Shown here piece by piece: positions 1 through 8,099 of a stretch of 64,000 nucleotides of DNA. Under the pieces are notes generated by a model. The model saw nothing but the letters and a program-made list of their open reading frames with translations, did not search any database and was not told the origin of the DNA. The stretch is from Ferrovibrio xuzhouensis. Lineage in GTDB: Bacteria > Pseudomonadota > Alphaproteobacteria > Ferrovibrionales > Ferrovibrionaceae. The first letter of the stretch is position 1; each line of letters opens with the position of its first letter. Location of the stretch: assembly GCF_042648965.1 (NCBI RefSeq), contig NZ_JBHRYJ010000007.1:1-64000 (forward strand), written 5' to 3'. The position numbers and the translations under genes are program-made.

Positions 1-1
1 C

Positions 2-49
2 AAACGCGGCCTGCGCCCGAGCGAGGTCAACCGGGTCCGTCAACGATGA
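2..49 (+). CDS. C-terminal tail of an unidentified protein (partial)
   Basis: In frame 2 the first bases read KRGLRPSEVNRVRQR and then a TGA stop. The basic, alphaproteobacterial-looking codon choice suggests the last 15 residues of a gene that begins left of the window. Too short to assign a family; it could also be chance coding. Confidence 0.25.
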   Translation, partial: KRGLRPSEVNRVRQR

Positions 50-343
50 TAGAAGCATGGCATCCCCTCCAGCTGGCGGCATTATGCAATAAAAGCCTCC
101 CTAGAGGTAGCTCAGGTGGAGGGCCGCCGGGGGTGGTGCGGAAGGGGGATGACGGGTGCCAATGTTCCTGCATGGGCCTCTATCACGGCGCCGGGAATGA
201 CGGCAGTTGGTTCGAGGTTTCCGACACCTTCGCGACGCGTTGGGCTGACCACGAGCTCGCCTGTCGGCTCATGACCGCCAAGCCCTAACGCAGCATGCGA
301 TCAAAATACCATTAGTCTCGCTGCCGCCATCCGGTGTTTGTAG
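50..343. other. Stretch without a supported gene
   Basis: An 80-codon open frame exists here (46-288, +) but it has no family-like sequence, a low-complexity Gly/Pro run and no convincing ribosome-binding site. I treat the stretch as non-coding or decayed sequence between a truncated gene and an IS remnant. Confidence 0.4.
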
Positions 344-507
344 CGAGTTCGGACCCTAGTCGAGACCAAGATGCGCTGCTTCAAGCTCCTAGGAGCGCAC
401 GTCATGTCCCGCGACTTCGAAAGGCAGGTCGCCGAGCTTCAGATCAGGCCGCAATCCTGAACCGCTTCACCGCCCTCGGAACGCCGCTCACGCAGCGCGT
501 AGGATAG
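344..507 (+). pseudogene. IS5-family transposase, 3' remnant
   Basis: The translation from 350 reads RTLVETKMRCFKLLG and then SRDFERQVAELQI. After loss of one base near 451 it continues as AAILNRFTALGTPLTQRVG and a stop. This matches the C-terminal pattern I know from IS5/IS903-type DDE transposases (LAETAMFRFKTLLGG, then ALNRITLLGMP). An in-frame stop at 341-343 and the missing catalytic core show only the last ~55 codons survive, so it is inactive. The exact IS name cannot be given from this fragment. Confidence 0.65.
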
Positions 508-778
508 GTCTGTCCAGGGAAAGGGCACTCCGGCGTTCAGAGGATTTGCGCAACAATGCCTACTGGCGGGATAATCACATCCGGGAGTAGCTTAACTTCG
601 CCGCCAAACTGTCCAAGAAGGCGGGACCACCTCACAAGAGCGTCTATCGCGGGGGGCTCCTCACAAGTCATTACCGTGACATCGCCGCGTGTATAGTTTC
701 TGTACGGAAGCATCCCTTCGGCCGACGGTGCTTGTCCGGTCTGAAGTCGATGCTTGAGTAGGCGACGAAGGAAGAACA

Positions 779-1654
779 ATGGAACTCAACCAGATTCGAT
801 ATTTCCTGAACCTGGCAGACACCCTCAACTTCACCGAAGCAGCCATGCGCAGCGGGGTGTCTCAGCCCACGCTCACCCGCGCGATCCAGCGGCTCGAACA
901 GGAGTTGGGCGGAACGTTGGTCTATCGCGATGGAAAAGACAGTCGACTGACAACGCTCGGCCGCGACATACGATCCGAATTCGCTGCGATCGCCGACCGC
1001 GAACAGCGGGTTCGGGCAATATCCCTCAATCGGGTTCGCGGCCGCCGCGAGACCTTGACGCTGGGTATCGTGAATACCATCGCGCCAGCACTGATTACGG
1101 AATTTCTGAAACACGCCCTTCGACAGATGCCGATGCTTGAACTGGTTCTTCAGCCGATCACCCGCGACGAGGGAATGGAGCGCCTGCTCGGCGGTCAAAT
1201 TGACGGGTGCTTCTGCACGGATCCAGCGGCCGGAAACACCAAGATTGCAACCGTTGAAATGTTCCGTGAGCGACTGTTACTGGCGATGGCGCATGGACAC
1301 AGCCTGGCAAGCCAAGCCTCGGTGTCTCTTGTCGAGCTATCGGAACAGCCTTACCTCGATCGCCTCCAGTGCGAATTCCGCACGCGCGTGCAAAACCATT
1401 TGAACGAGCGCGCGATTTTCATGATCCCACGGCTCAGATCCGAACGGGAGGATTTGATTCAACAAGCCGTGGCATCGGGCGCGGGCGTTTGCATGCTGCC
1501 TGAACGTTCGGCAATCGTAGAGGGCTTGACGTTACGCCCGGTCGATACGCTCGACCTGTCGCGCACGGTGGCATTCCAATCGATTTCGGGATCTGGAACG
1601 GCAACGGCGCTGCGGCAGCTCCGCGTACTGATAGAGCGGTATGTGTGGTCGTGA
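779..1654 (+). CDS. LysR-family transcriptional regulator
   Basis: A 291-residue protein of normal LysR length. The N-terminal winged helix-turn-helix (about residues 1-60) reads MELNQIRYFLNLADTLNFTEAA followed by SQPTLTRAIQRLEQELGG, the family signature. The rest would be the periplasmic-binding-protein-like effector domain. It lies upstream of and co-directional with msrB-msrA and a thioredoxin-like gene, so it may control that oxidative-repair operon, but the effector is unknown. The ~270 bp before it (508-778) contains no gene and would hold its promoter. The ATG start is kept because the HTH begins at residue 1. Confidence 0.9.
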   Translation: MELNQIRYFLNLADTLNFTEAAMRSGVSQPTLTRAIQRLEQELGGTLVYRDGKDSRLTTLGRDIRSEFAAIADREQRVRAISLNRVRGRRETLTLGIVNTIAPALITEFLKHALRQMPMLELVLQPITRDEGMERLLGGQIDGCFCTDPAAGNTKIATVEMFRERLLLAMAHGHSLASQASVSLVELSEQPYLDRLQCEFRTRVQNHLNERAIFMIPRLRSEREDLIQQAVASGAGVCMLPERSAIVEGLTLRPVDTLDLSRTVAFQSISGSGTATALRQLRVLIERYVWS

Positions 1655-1805
1655 ATTCCGTGAAGGCGCGGGCCTTTATGGTGCGGCGACCACACAAGCG
1701 TTCCCAGTGCATGCCGGTGACAACATCAAAACTATAGTTGCGGCGTATTGGACACCTTCGGATCGAATATCCATTTTCTCGGGTATGAGTTCGAAGGAGG
1801 AATCC

Positions 1806-2252
1806 ATGACAGCCTACAAGAAGACAGAAGCTGCTATCGCCAAGCTGTCACCTGAGGAATATCGGGTGACGCAGCAGAGTGCGACCGAGCGACCAGGAAC
1901 CGGTGCGCTTCTCCATAATAAGGAACCCGGCATTTATGTCGATATCGTCTCAGGCGAACCCCTGTTCGCATCGTCCGACAAATACGAGTCGGGCTGCGGA
2001 TGGCCGAGCTTCACCAAGCCGATCGAACCTGCGAACGTGAATGAACTACGCGACAACAGCCACGGTATGATCCGGACGGAAGTGCGTTCGACGTATGGCG
2101 ATAGCCATCTCGGCCACGTTTTCCCCGACGGGCCGAGCGATCGCGGTGGCCTGCGTTACTGTATCAATTCGGCTTCGCTGCGCTTCGTACCCCGCGGCGA
2201 GATGGAGAGCCAAGGTTACGGTGAATATCTCAACCAGGTGGAGGATATCTGA
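1806..2252 (+). CDS. msrB: Peptide-methionine (R)-S-oxide reductase MsrB
   Basis: Reduces the R epimer of methionine sulfoxide in proteins, using thioredoxin-type electrons. The 148-residue product has the MsrB landmarks ESGCGWPSF, a GDSHLGHVF stretch and the catalytic-cysteine motif RYCINSASLRF. The CxxC pairs of zinc-binding MsrBs are not seen, so it is probably the zinc-free form. I chose ATG 1806 because a strong GAAGGAGG ribosome-binding site sits just before it; an in-frame ATG at 1785 would place that site inside the gene. The stop overlaps the start of msrA (TGATG), which implies translational coupling. It lacks an obvious signal peptide, so it is likely cytoplasmic. Confidence 0.95.
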   Translation: MTAYKKTEAAIAKLSPEEYRVTQQSATERPGTGALLHNKEPGIYVDIVSGEPLFASSDKYESGCGWPSFTKPIEPANVNELRDNSHGMIRTEVRSTYGDSHLGHVFPDGPSDRGGLRYCINSASLRFVPRGEMESQGYGEYLNQVEDI

Positions 2253-2764
2253 TGACGACTGAACGCGCTGTTCTCGCCGGCGGCTGCTTCTGGGGCATGC
2301 AGGATCTTATCCGCAAGCTGTCCGGTGTAATCTCCACCCGTGTCGGTTACACGGGCGGCGATGTGCCGAATGCGACATATCGCAATCACGGCACTCATGC
2401 CGAGGCGATCGAGATCACCTTTGATCCCTCTCAGACCACCTATCGCCGATTGCTTGAGTTCTTCTTCCAGATCCACGACCCGACGACGCTCAACCGTCAG
2501 GGGAACGACCGAGGCGCGAGCTACCGTTCCGCGATCTATTTTACCAACGACCAGCAGAAGGCCGTTGCGCTCGATACGATTGCAGATGTTGAAGCGTCGG
2601 GCCTATGGCCAGGCAAGGTCGTCACCGAGGTCGAGCCAGTCGGTGATTTCTGGGAGGCAGAGCCCGAGCATCAGGATTATCTCGAGCGAATTCCCCACGG
2701 GTACACCTGCCACTTTGCACGTCCGGACTGGGTGTTGCCGCGCAGGGCCGGTGCTGCCGCTTAG
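2252..2764 (+). CDS. msrA: Peptide-methionine (S)-S-oxide reductase MsrA
   Basis: Reduces the S epimer of methionine sulfoxide, complementing MsrB just upstream. The 170-residue protein starts MTTERAVLAGGCFWG, with the catalytic cysteine in the invariant GCFWG motif (about residue 12). It also has GYTGGDVPNATYRNHGTHAE, the usual substrate-site region. Length and motif order are normal. It overlaps msrB by one base and is followed by a thioredoxin-like gene, so the three form a repair unit with its own reductant. Confidence 0.96.
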   Translation: MTTERAVLAGGCFWGMQDLIRKLSGVISTRVGYTGGDVPNATYRNHGTHAEAIEITFDPSQTTYRRLLEFFFQIHDPTTLNRQGNDRGASYRSAIYFTNDQQKAVALDTIADVEASGLWPGKVVTEVEPVGDFWEAEPEHQDYLERIPHGYTCHFARPDWVLPRRAGAAA

Positions 2765-2814
2765 CAAACCTGCGGCTCGTGGTTTAACGCCGCGAGCCGC
2801 CATCGGAGGGCTTC

Positions 2815-3303
2815 ATGGAAACGGGAATTGTGGGTCTGCCTGCCCCTCCGCTGGAGAATATCCGGTGGATCGATGAAAATGGTGACGAGCGTAGCTCCTT
2901 GACCTTGGCCGAGTTGGGGCAGGGTTTCAAAATATTGTACTTCTTTCAGGATTGGTGTGCAGGCTGTCATGCACATGGTTTTCCCACATTCGTGACCCTT
3001 GCCGAGGAATTTCGCGATAAGGGAGTTGGCTTGGCGGCGATACAGACTGTGTTCGAGGGTTCGGAAGTCAATACCTTCGATCGTCTGCGGGAAAACCAAC
3101 GCCGATATGGACTGCGTCTTCCATTTGGTCATGCTGTCGCGGGCTCGGGCTCAGTAGACGCTGCGCCAGCAATCATGGAGGCCTACCGGTCCGGCGGAAC
3201 CCCATGGTTTGTGGTGATCGCACCCGATGGTCGCGTCGTGTATAACGGGTTTCAGCTCGACGCGGAGAGCCTCATCCAGAAACTTCGGCCGCTCACGGCC
3301 TGA
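2815..3303 (+). CDS. TlpA/redoxin-like thiol protein
   Basis: A 162-residue thioredoxin-fold protein. The active site is the CxxC at residues 48-51 (FFQDWCAGCH), followed later by the cis-proline region GTPWFVVIAPDG. This is the redoxin/TlpA-like pattern. No clear signal peptide is seen, so I place it in the cytoplasm. It begins 50 bp after msrA with a GGAGG-like site (ATCGGAGGGCTTC) and probably supplies electrons to MsrA/MsrB or handles related peroxides. The precise partner is inferred from the neighbourhood only. Confidence 0.8.
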   Translation: METGIVGLPAPPLENIRWIDENGDERSSLTLAELGQGFKILYFFQDWCAGCHAHGFPTFVTLAEEFRDKGVGLAAIQTVFEGSEVNTFDRLRENQRRYGLRLPFGHAVAGSGSVDAAPAIMEAYRSGGTPWFVVIAPDGRVVYNGFQLDAESLIQKLRPLTA

Positions 3304-3398
3304 TAAAAGGAGCCTGGATGCCGCGGCGGCCCAGCGGTATAATTCCCGGGCCGGCGAAGTCGTGCGCAGCCCTAGATGATCTCCGCAACGCATTCCGA

Positions 3399-3441
3399 CA
3401 GAGAAAGAGAAAGAGAGAAAGAGAGAGAAAGAGAGAGAGAG
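3399..3441. repeat. GA-rich purine tract
   Basis: About 43 bases of almost pure A/G made of GAGAAA and GAGAGA units. It lies in the gap between the convergent thioredoxin-like gene and the tetR copy A gene. It is a simple-sequence tract; no coding role is seen. Confidence 0.85.
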
Positions 3442-3485
3442 CCCTGTCCTCGATGATCCCGCATCAGGTGCTCTATGCTATCTGA

Positions 3486-4097
3486 TCAGATCGCGGGCAA
3501 AGCCTTTTCCTTTCTTGCGCAATCGAGCATTCCGAGAGCCGACGCTACGATTCCCTTCAGCAAAGCTGGCTCGGGTCGCACGCGCGCGAGCACGCGCAAT
3601 CCCATCAGCACGCTCAAGAGATGCCGTGCCATATCCTCTGCCGGCAGCAGTGATGCGATCGTGGCATCGGCCTGACCCGACTCTATTCGGCCCAGGAAAA
3701 ACATCTCGATGCGCATGAGCACGGCCGCGACGTTTTCCCGGAACGCTTCGTCGGGGGGTGCCGCGTCGAGCGCGGTGTTCACGAGCATGCATCCCTTGCG
3801 CTCAGGATCCTCAAGCGATCGCTTCAAGACATCGGAAAAGAACGCTTCGATGGCTTCGCGGGGCGGCAATGCCTCGCAACGCCGGATCCGATCCGCAACG
3901 CTGTGTTCGACATAACGGTCCAGCGATTTGATGAAGAGCGCGCGTTTATCCCCGAATGCGTTGTAAAGGCTCGCACCGGTGATCCGGGTCTTGTCGATAA
4001 GATCGCGCACGGATGTTGCCTCGTATCCGCGGCGCCAGAAGCACTGCATTGCTGCGTCGAGCACGGCTTCCTCATCGAATTCTCTTGGTCTTGCCAT
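3486..4097 (-). CDS. TetR/AcrR-family regulator (complete copy A)
   Basis: A 203-residue TetR repressor. The N-terminal helix-turn-helix reads MARPREFDEEAVLDAAMQCFW and then TSVRDLIDKTRITGASLYNAFG, typical of the AcrR/TetR fold; the remainder is the helical ligand domain. Start at 4097 is preferred over an upstream ATG (4154) because the family begins at MARPREF. It is divergent from the DMT-transporter fragment at 4184. A second, truncated copy sits at 7746-8099 and differs by scattered substitutions. The native arrangement was presumably a repressor controlling the divergent DMT/GST operon. Which copy is now functional is uncertain, but this is the only full-length one. Confidence 0.9.
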   Translation of the reverse strand: MARPREFDEEAVLDAAMQCFWRRGYEATSVRDLIDKTRITGASLYNAFGDKRALFIKSLDRYVEHSVADRIRRCEALPPREAIEAFFSDVLKRSLEDPERKGCMLVNTALDAAPPDEAFRENVAAVLMRIEMFFLGRIESGQADATIASLLPAEDMARHLLSVLMGLRVLARVRPEPALLKGIVASALGMLDCARKEKALPAI

Positions 4098-4153
4098 CCG
4101 GCGCTCTCGCAAATTCCAGCTTCGCGTCTTGCCATATTGTCCGCGCCGATGCA

Positions 4154-4161
4154 TTCTAGAA
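4154..4161. promoter_or_regulatory. Putative TetR operator (copy A)
   Basis: The palindrome TTCTAGAA lies in the short gap between divergent tetR (starts 4097) and the transporter fragment (starts 4184). The same 8-mer occurs at 8157-8164 in copy B. Position between divergent promoters is what is expected of a TetR-family binding site; this is inference from placement. Confidence 0.4.
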
Positions 4162-4183
4162 CAAATGGACTAAAACTCAAGGT

Positions 4184-4330
4184 GTGACCGCCGTCATCGT
4201 TTCTCTGCCGGCAGCCTTGGACGATCCAAAGGCTGGAATCATGGCTGCCCAGGAGGCGATTGAAGTTACACGAGCGGAACGCGTGGCGGCGTCATGGCGG
4301 GGCACGCGGCTTGAGGGTCTGCTCTGGGCT
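4184..4330 (+). pseudogene. DMT/EamA transporter, 5' fragment
   Basis: The first ~49 codons (GTG start, MTAVIVSLPAALDDPKAGIM...) match the intact transporter at 8187-9206 except for single differences. Homology stops abruptly after the codons for EGLLWA. The frame then runs into unrelated sequence and ends at 4405. All membrane segments are missing, so it cannot be a functional transporter. Confidence 0.85.
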
Positions 4331-4345
4331 ACTCGGAGCCTGCGT

Positions 4346-4379
4346 CGTGACGGCTCCGGTGAGGCAAACCAGTCCGGCG
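4346..4379 (-). repeat. Inverted fragment of the DMT transporter gene
   Basis: These 34 bases are the reverse complement of 8696-8729, inside the intact DMT gene (core GACGGCTCCGGTGAGGCAAA). The fragment sits 15 bp beyond the break in transporter copy A. It shows the junction was formed by a complex rearrangement rather than one clean crossover. Confidence 0.8.
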
Positions 4380-4676
4380 TATTTTGGGCATGCGGAAAAA
4401 TGTAATCTTCCTTCGCGAGCATCGTGAGCTCGGCGACGTCGCGTGGCAGCGCGATCACGATCGCAGCCAGCCGCTTGCGGGCGAAACCGCGTATGTACGC
4501 GGCCCTGTATGCTGCGCTGCGCCGACTGCACCTCCGTCATCGGACGGTTTGTCAAGACTCGAGATTCTGCGTGGCTGGACGCTGCGAGGGTCGGCATCGT
4601 GGCGGATCGTGCAACCCCAATGACGACACCGCTCGAAGCAGACCAAAGCCAATTACAACGAAGAGAGACGTACCAG

Positions 4677-5813
4677 ATGACGCTGTTTGAACCATTCATG
4701 CTGCGCGGTGTAACGCTGAAGAACCGGGTGGTCGTCTCACCGATGAGCCAGTACCGCGCGCAGCACGGCGTGGCGAACGACTGGCACTTGGTCCACCTCG
4801 GTCGGTTCGCTCTCGGAGGCGCCGCGCTGGTGTTCTGCGAGGCGACTGCCGTGCAGGAGCACGGCCGGCGTACACATGGCGACCTCGGGATATGGTCGAA
4901 CGCCCACATCGACCGGCTCGCGGCGGTCACTCGCTTCCTCTCGCAAGAGGGAGCAGTTGCAGGTATCCAACTCGCCCATGCGGGCCGCAAGGCGAGCGAA
5001 CGCCGCCCCTGGCACGGTGAGACGCCGGTCGACTCGGAAGACATCGCACAGCGCGGTGAAAAACCGTGGGCTGCACTCGGGCCGAGTGCGATCCCATACG
5101 CGGAAGGCTGGCCTGCTCCGGCCGCGATGAGCATCGAGGACATCAGGGAAGTGATCGCGTCGTTCCGAATTGCCGCTGAGCGAGCACGCGAGGCCGGCTT
5201 CCGGGTGATCGAGGTCTACGCCGCGCACGGGTTTCTCATCCACCAGTTTTACTCGCCGCTCGCGAACCAACGGCGCGATGATTACGGCAGAAGCCTCGAA
5301 GGACGATGCCGTCTGGCACTCGAGATCGCCGCAGCGATCCGCGAGGTTTGGCCAGACGAATACCCACTGATCTTCCGCCTATCGGTCACCGACTGGCAAC
5401 CCGAGGGCTGGCAAGTGGACGACACAATCTACCTCGCACAACGACTGAAAGACCTCGGCGTCGACGCGATCGACTGCTCAAGCGGCGGCATCTCAGGACG
5501 GGAACGTCCGCAGGGCATGACCCTCGAGCATGGCTATCAGCTCGCCCTCGCCGCGCGGGTGAAGACGGCAGCACGCATCGCGACGATTGGTGTCGGACTT
5601 CTTTGGGACCCGAAGCTGGTCGACCGCTCGATCGACCAAGGCGAGATCGACCTCGTCGCACTCGGCCGCGAACTGCTGGAGGACCCGAACTGGCCATTGC
5701 AGGCGGCCCGCGAACTTGGCGCTGACAGCAGTCATGGGATGTGGCACCCGGAGTTCGGGTGGTGGCTCGAGAAACGAGCGCGGGCTGTCCGCAGACTCGG
5801 GATACGCAAGTGA
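4677..5813 (+). CDS. Old yellow enzyme family NADH:flavin oxidoreductase
   Basis: A 378-residue FMN enzyme that reduces activated alkenes (enones, possibly nitro compounds) with NAD(P)H. Motifs: N-terminal FEPFMLRGVTLKNRVVVSPMSQY, IQLAHAGRKAS, then AAHGFLIHQFYSPLANQRRDDYG, and C-terminal VALGRELLEDPNWP for FMN phosphate binding. The HAGRKAS form and the length are those of the YqjM-like (thermophilic-type) branch. An upstream extension of the frame (to 4443) is unlikely; ATG 4677 follows an AAGAGAG site and fits the family start. It lies inside the segment bracketed by the TetR/DMT repeats. Confidence 0.92.
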   Translation: MTLFEPFMLRGVTLKNRVVVSPMSQYRAQHGVANDWHLVHLGRFALGGAALVFCEATAVQEHGRRTHGDLGIWSNAHIDRLAAVTRFLSQEGAVAGIQLAHAGRKASERRPWHGETPVDSEDIAQRGEKPWAALGPSAIPYAEGWPAPAAMSIEDIREVIASFRIAAERAREAGFRVIEVYAAHGFLIHQFYSPLANQRRDDYGRSLEGRCRLALEIAAAIREVWPDEYPLIFRLSVTDWQPEGWQVDDTIYLAQRLKDLGVDAIDCSSGGISGRERPQGMTLEHGYQLALAARVKTAARIATIGVGLLWDPKLVDRSIDQGEIDLVALGRELLEDPNWPLQAARELGADSSHGMWHPEFGWWLEKRARAVRRLGIRK

Positions 5814-6638
5814 TCGACCATCGATCATCAACAACGCCCTCCGCCCCAAATCCGGGCGCGATTGCTCTTGCCGCGACGCAAGATAGATACAACATCCCTT
5901 AGGACAGGAACTCGATGGAGGAGTAGCCGCGCACTGCGAGATCTAGACATCGTCATTGTTGACGTCGCCCGTGCATGAGGTGGCGGCCCCATTCGAGATT
6001 GAGCAGGTATCGCAGATGAGCCGATAAGCCTTGGAGGTCTCAGCAGTGGTCCTTCACCCTACGATTTGCTGCAGGGCTTGCCGCCTGCACGACGATGACC
6101 ATGCGGTCATCTGCACAACGCAAGAGTCTCTCGCCTGAGCAAGCGCGAATGACAGCCGTGGATTCGAAAGGTACCGACATGATGCCCACGGATCTTTTCA
6201 CACGAGCGATAGTGCTCGAAGGGCCACTCAATGACGACCGCGCCAGATGACTCTTGGGATGGCTGATCGATGACCAGTCGATCTGACCATGGTGCGCGGA
6301 TCGAATATTCAGACGGGCCCTATTGAGGGCAAGCTCTGTGGCGCAATGTAGCTGATGTCTATTCTGGTCGCACTGTGAATAAGTCAACCAGCACCGCACG
6401 TTGAGACGTCAATTCTTTCGGCCGCGCCGTTGGCATTTTGAAATCCATCTCCGAATGCATCGATTCCATAGTCGGAGGTCTTTGGCGGTGGAGATCAACG
6501 CTCATATTTTTGGGCCAGGGCACGGAAAAAAGAACACGGACCACCGAAAAAGCTGAAGCAGTGTCGCAGGCGACGTTATACTTTCGATCTTGAGGGAACA
6601 CGAGATGTACGCACATATTCTGGTCGCAAGGGATGGTT
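5814..6638. other. Gene-free decayed region
   Basis: No convincing coding sequence in either strand across ~820 bp; the two minus-strand frames here (6040-6399, 6359-6799) have no family-like features. The stop codon of the old yellow enzyme overlaps a 7-bp hairpin (5811-5827, TGATCGA-CCA-TCGATCA) without a T-run. A 12-mer ATTCTGGTCGCA occurs twice in direct orientation, at 6361 and 6617. Confidence 0.5.
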
Positions 6639-6755
6639 CTAGTCCGGCGGCCGATCAGTCGATAGCCGCTCGAGATTCTCCGATTTCCCCAGCAGCACCT
6701 CCTCCATGAACTTGTGAAGGATAAGTCCGCGCTCGCGGCCGCCTCGGCCGCGAAA
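6639..6755 (-). pseudogene. Fragment of an AddA-like helicase-nuclease gene
   Basis: On the minus strand this reads GGRERGLILHKFMEEVLLGK and runs to a stop at 6639. It closely matches GGRERGLILHKLIEEVLTGE in the complete AddA-like protein encoded at 22797-26192, where it starts the C-terminal RecB-type nuclease domain. There is no start codon or helicase part, so this is a stranded piece of a second, diverged copy. Confidence 0.7.
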
Positions 6756-6798
6756 CTATAGCGTGTCGGGGCGTCGTCCATCCATGATAACACTGGCA

Positions 6799-7674
6799 CT
6801 AGAGGCGCCAGATAGTTACCCTGTTCCGGCCCAGATGCTTGGATTGATACAACGCCGCATCAACCTGGTGAAAGACGTCGGCCGGCGATTGTGGCCCTTC
6901 AAAAATCCCGAGCCCCATCGAAACCGTCACCACACCGTAGGGTTGGTTCCCGGGGTGCGTAATTGCCAACGCACCGACTCGATTCCGCAATGCCTCAAAA
7001 AAAGTGTGTGCGTCCAGAGCGGCGCGTGTACGACACGCCATGAGAAACTCCTCGCCGCCGATCCGGAAAAAAAGATCGTCTGCATTTGTTAAATGCATGC
7101 GCAGAACCGTGCCTATTCGGCGCAGAACGTCGTCTCCAGCCGCATGGCCATGCCTGTCATTGTAGCTTTTGAAATTGTCGATATCGAGAATGGCGACGGA
7201 TCGGAATAGGCCATCGTTGGCCGTGTTGAGATATTCTGGAAATCGTCGTGAGTAGGCATGCCGGTTCGGTATCCCCGTCAACGCGTCGATACTGGCGCTG
7301 CGTGCTTCGGTGATATCCGTAAAAATCCAGATTCGCGCAGCCAACCTTCCCCCTTCATCGAACGGCACACTGCGCCGCGAAAAAATGCGGCCGTCCTTCA
7401 GCAGAATTTCGTCCTCGGAGGTCTCCTGGGCCAGCTGCAGCCGATCCACCTCGCGAAGGAAACCCTCCGGGTCCAGCAGTTGGTCTGTCACGAAAGTGAG
7501 CATGCCGAGCTCGTTCTTCGTGCTCACCAATTCGTCTGGAATCCTCCAGAGCTGAGCAAAAGAGCGATTCGCATAGACTACGCTACGCTCGGAGTCGGTT
7601 AGTAGGACGCCGTCCGGAAGCGCATCCAAAGTCCGCTCGAACAGCGAGCGCACGGCAGTCCCTCCAAATGTCAT
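6799..7674 (-). CDS. PAS-GGDEF protein, probable diguanylate cyclase
   Basis: Makes the second messenger c-di-GMP from GTP. A PAS sensor domain comes first (DALPDGVLLTDSERSVVYAN, ending in an ITEARSASIDALTGIPNR linker), then a GGDEF domain with the active-site form RIGGEEF and the metal-site DIDNFKSYND. An RxxD inhibitory site is not obvious. The frame stays open to a GTG at 7794, but that codon lies inside the truncated tetR repeat. The original 5' end has therefore probably been replaced, and ATG 7674 is the first start that leaves the PAS domain whole. Whether it still has a promoter is doubtful. Confidence 0.75.
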   Translation of the reverse strand: MTFGGTAVRSLFERTLDALPDGVLLTDSERSVVYANRSFAQLWRIPDELVSTKNELGMLTFVTDQLLDPEGFLREVDRLQLAQETSEDEILLKDGRIFSRRSVPFDEGGRLAARIWIFTDITEARSASIDALTGIPNRHAYSRRFPEYLNTANDGLFRSVAILDIDNFKSYNDRHGHAAGDDVLRRIGTVLRMHLTNADDLFFRIGGEEFLMACRTRAALDAHTFFEALRNRVGALAITHPGNQPYGVVTVSMGLGIFEGPQSPADVFHQVDAALYQSKHLGRNRVTIWRL

Positions 7675-7745
7675 GCGCTTCAATCCACTAGTCCGCCCCA
7701 ATTGCGCTCCGTCATTGTATCCGGGAATGGTTGTAGTTTCGTCAC

Positions 7746-8099
7746 TTACGCCCTTGCCCAATAGATCGAGGATGCGGTGTTCACGAGCATGCACTCCTTG
7801 CGCTCAGGATCCTCAAGCGATCGCTTCAAGACGTCGGAAAAGAACGCTTCGATGGCTTCGCGGGGCGGTAATGCACGGCAACGTCGGATACGGTCGGCTA
7901 CGCTGTTCTCCACATAGCGGTCCAGCGATTTGGCGAAGAGCGTGCGCTCATCCCCGAATGCGTTGTAGATGCTCGCGCCGGTGACCCGGGTCTTGTCGAT
8001 AAGGTCGCGCACTGACGTTGCCTCGTAGCCATGGCGCCAGAAGCATTGCATTGCCGCGTCGAGCACGGCTTCCTCATCGAATTCTCTTGGTCTTGCCAT
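7746..8099 (-). pseudogene. TetR/AcrR-family regulator, truncated copy B
   Basis: Begins MARPREFDEEAVLDAAMQCFWRHG like copy A and keeps the DNA-binding helix-turn-helix. After about 110 residues homology ends (at ...CMLVNTA) and seven unrelated residues follow before a stop at 7746. The C-terminal ligand and dimer domain is lost. A DNA-binding fragment could still be made, but a working repressor is unlikely. Confidence 0.85.

Larger units (their letters stand above)
3772..4330. repeat. Direct repeat, copy A (tetR 5' half plus DMT 5' end)
   Basis: This ~559-bp segment recurs in the same orientation at 7774-8333. Homology starts at GCGGTGTTCACGAGCATGCA and ends after CTGCTCTGGGCT in both. The tetR part differs by many scattered substitutions, while the intergenic and transporter 5' part is nearly identical. 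The copies bracket the old yellow enzyme and GGDEF genes. Confidence 0.9.

Noticed and set aside
46..288. 80-codon open frame near the left edge
   Set aside because: No ribosome-binding site, low-complexity Gly/Pro stretch, and no recognisable family; it starts inside the probable end of another gene.
1663..1676. Short hairpin AAGGC/GCCTT after the first LysR gene as a terminator
   Set aside because: A 5-bp stem with only three following T residues is too weak to call.
3399..3441. Purine tract as a phase-variable contingency repeat
   Set aside because: It lies between convergent gene ends, outside any reading frame or promoter, so slippage would not switch a gene.
5811..5827. Hairpin at the end of the old yellow enzyme gene as a terminator
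   Set aside because: The 7-bp stem overlaps the stop codon and is not followed by a T-run, so a Rho-independent terminator is not supported.
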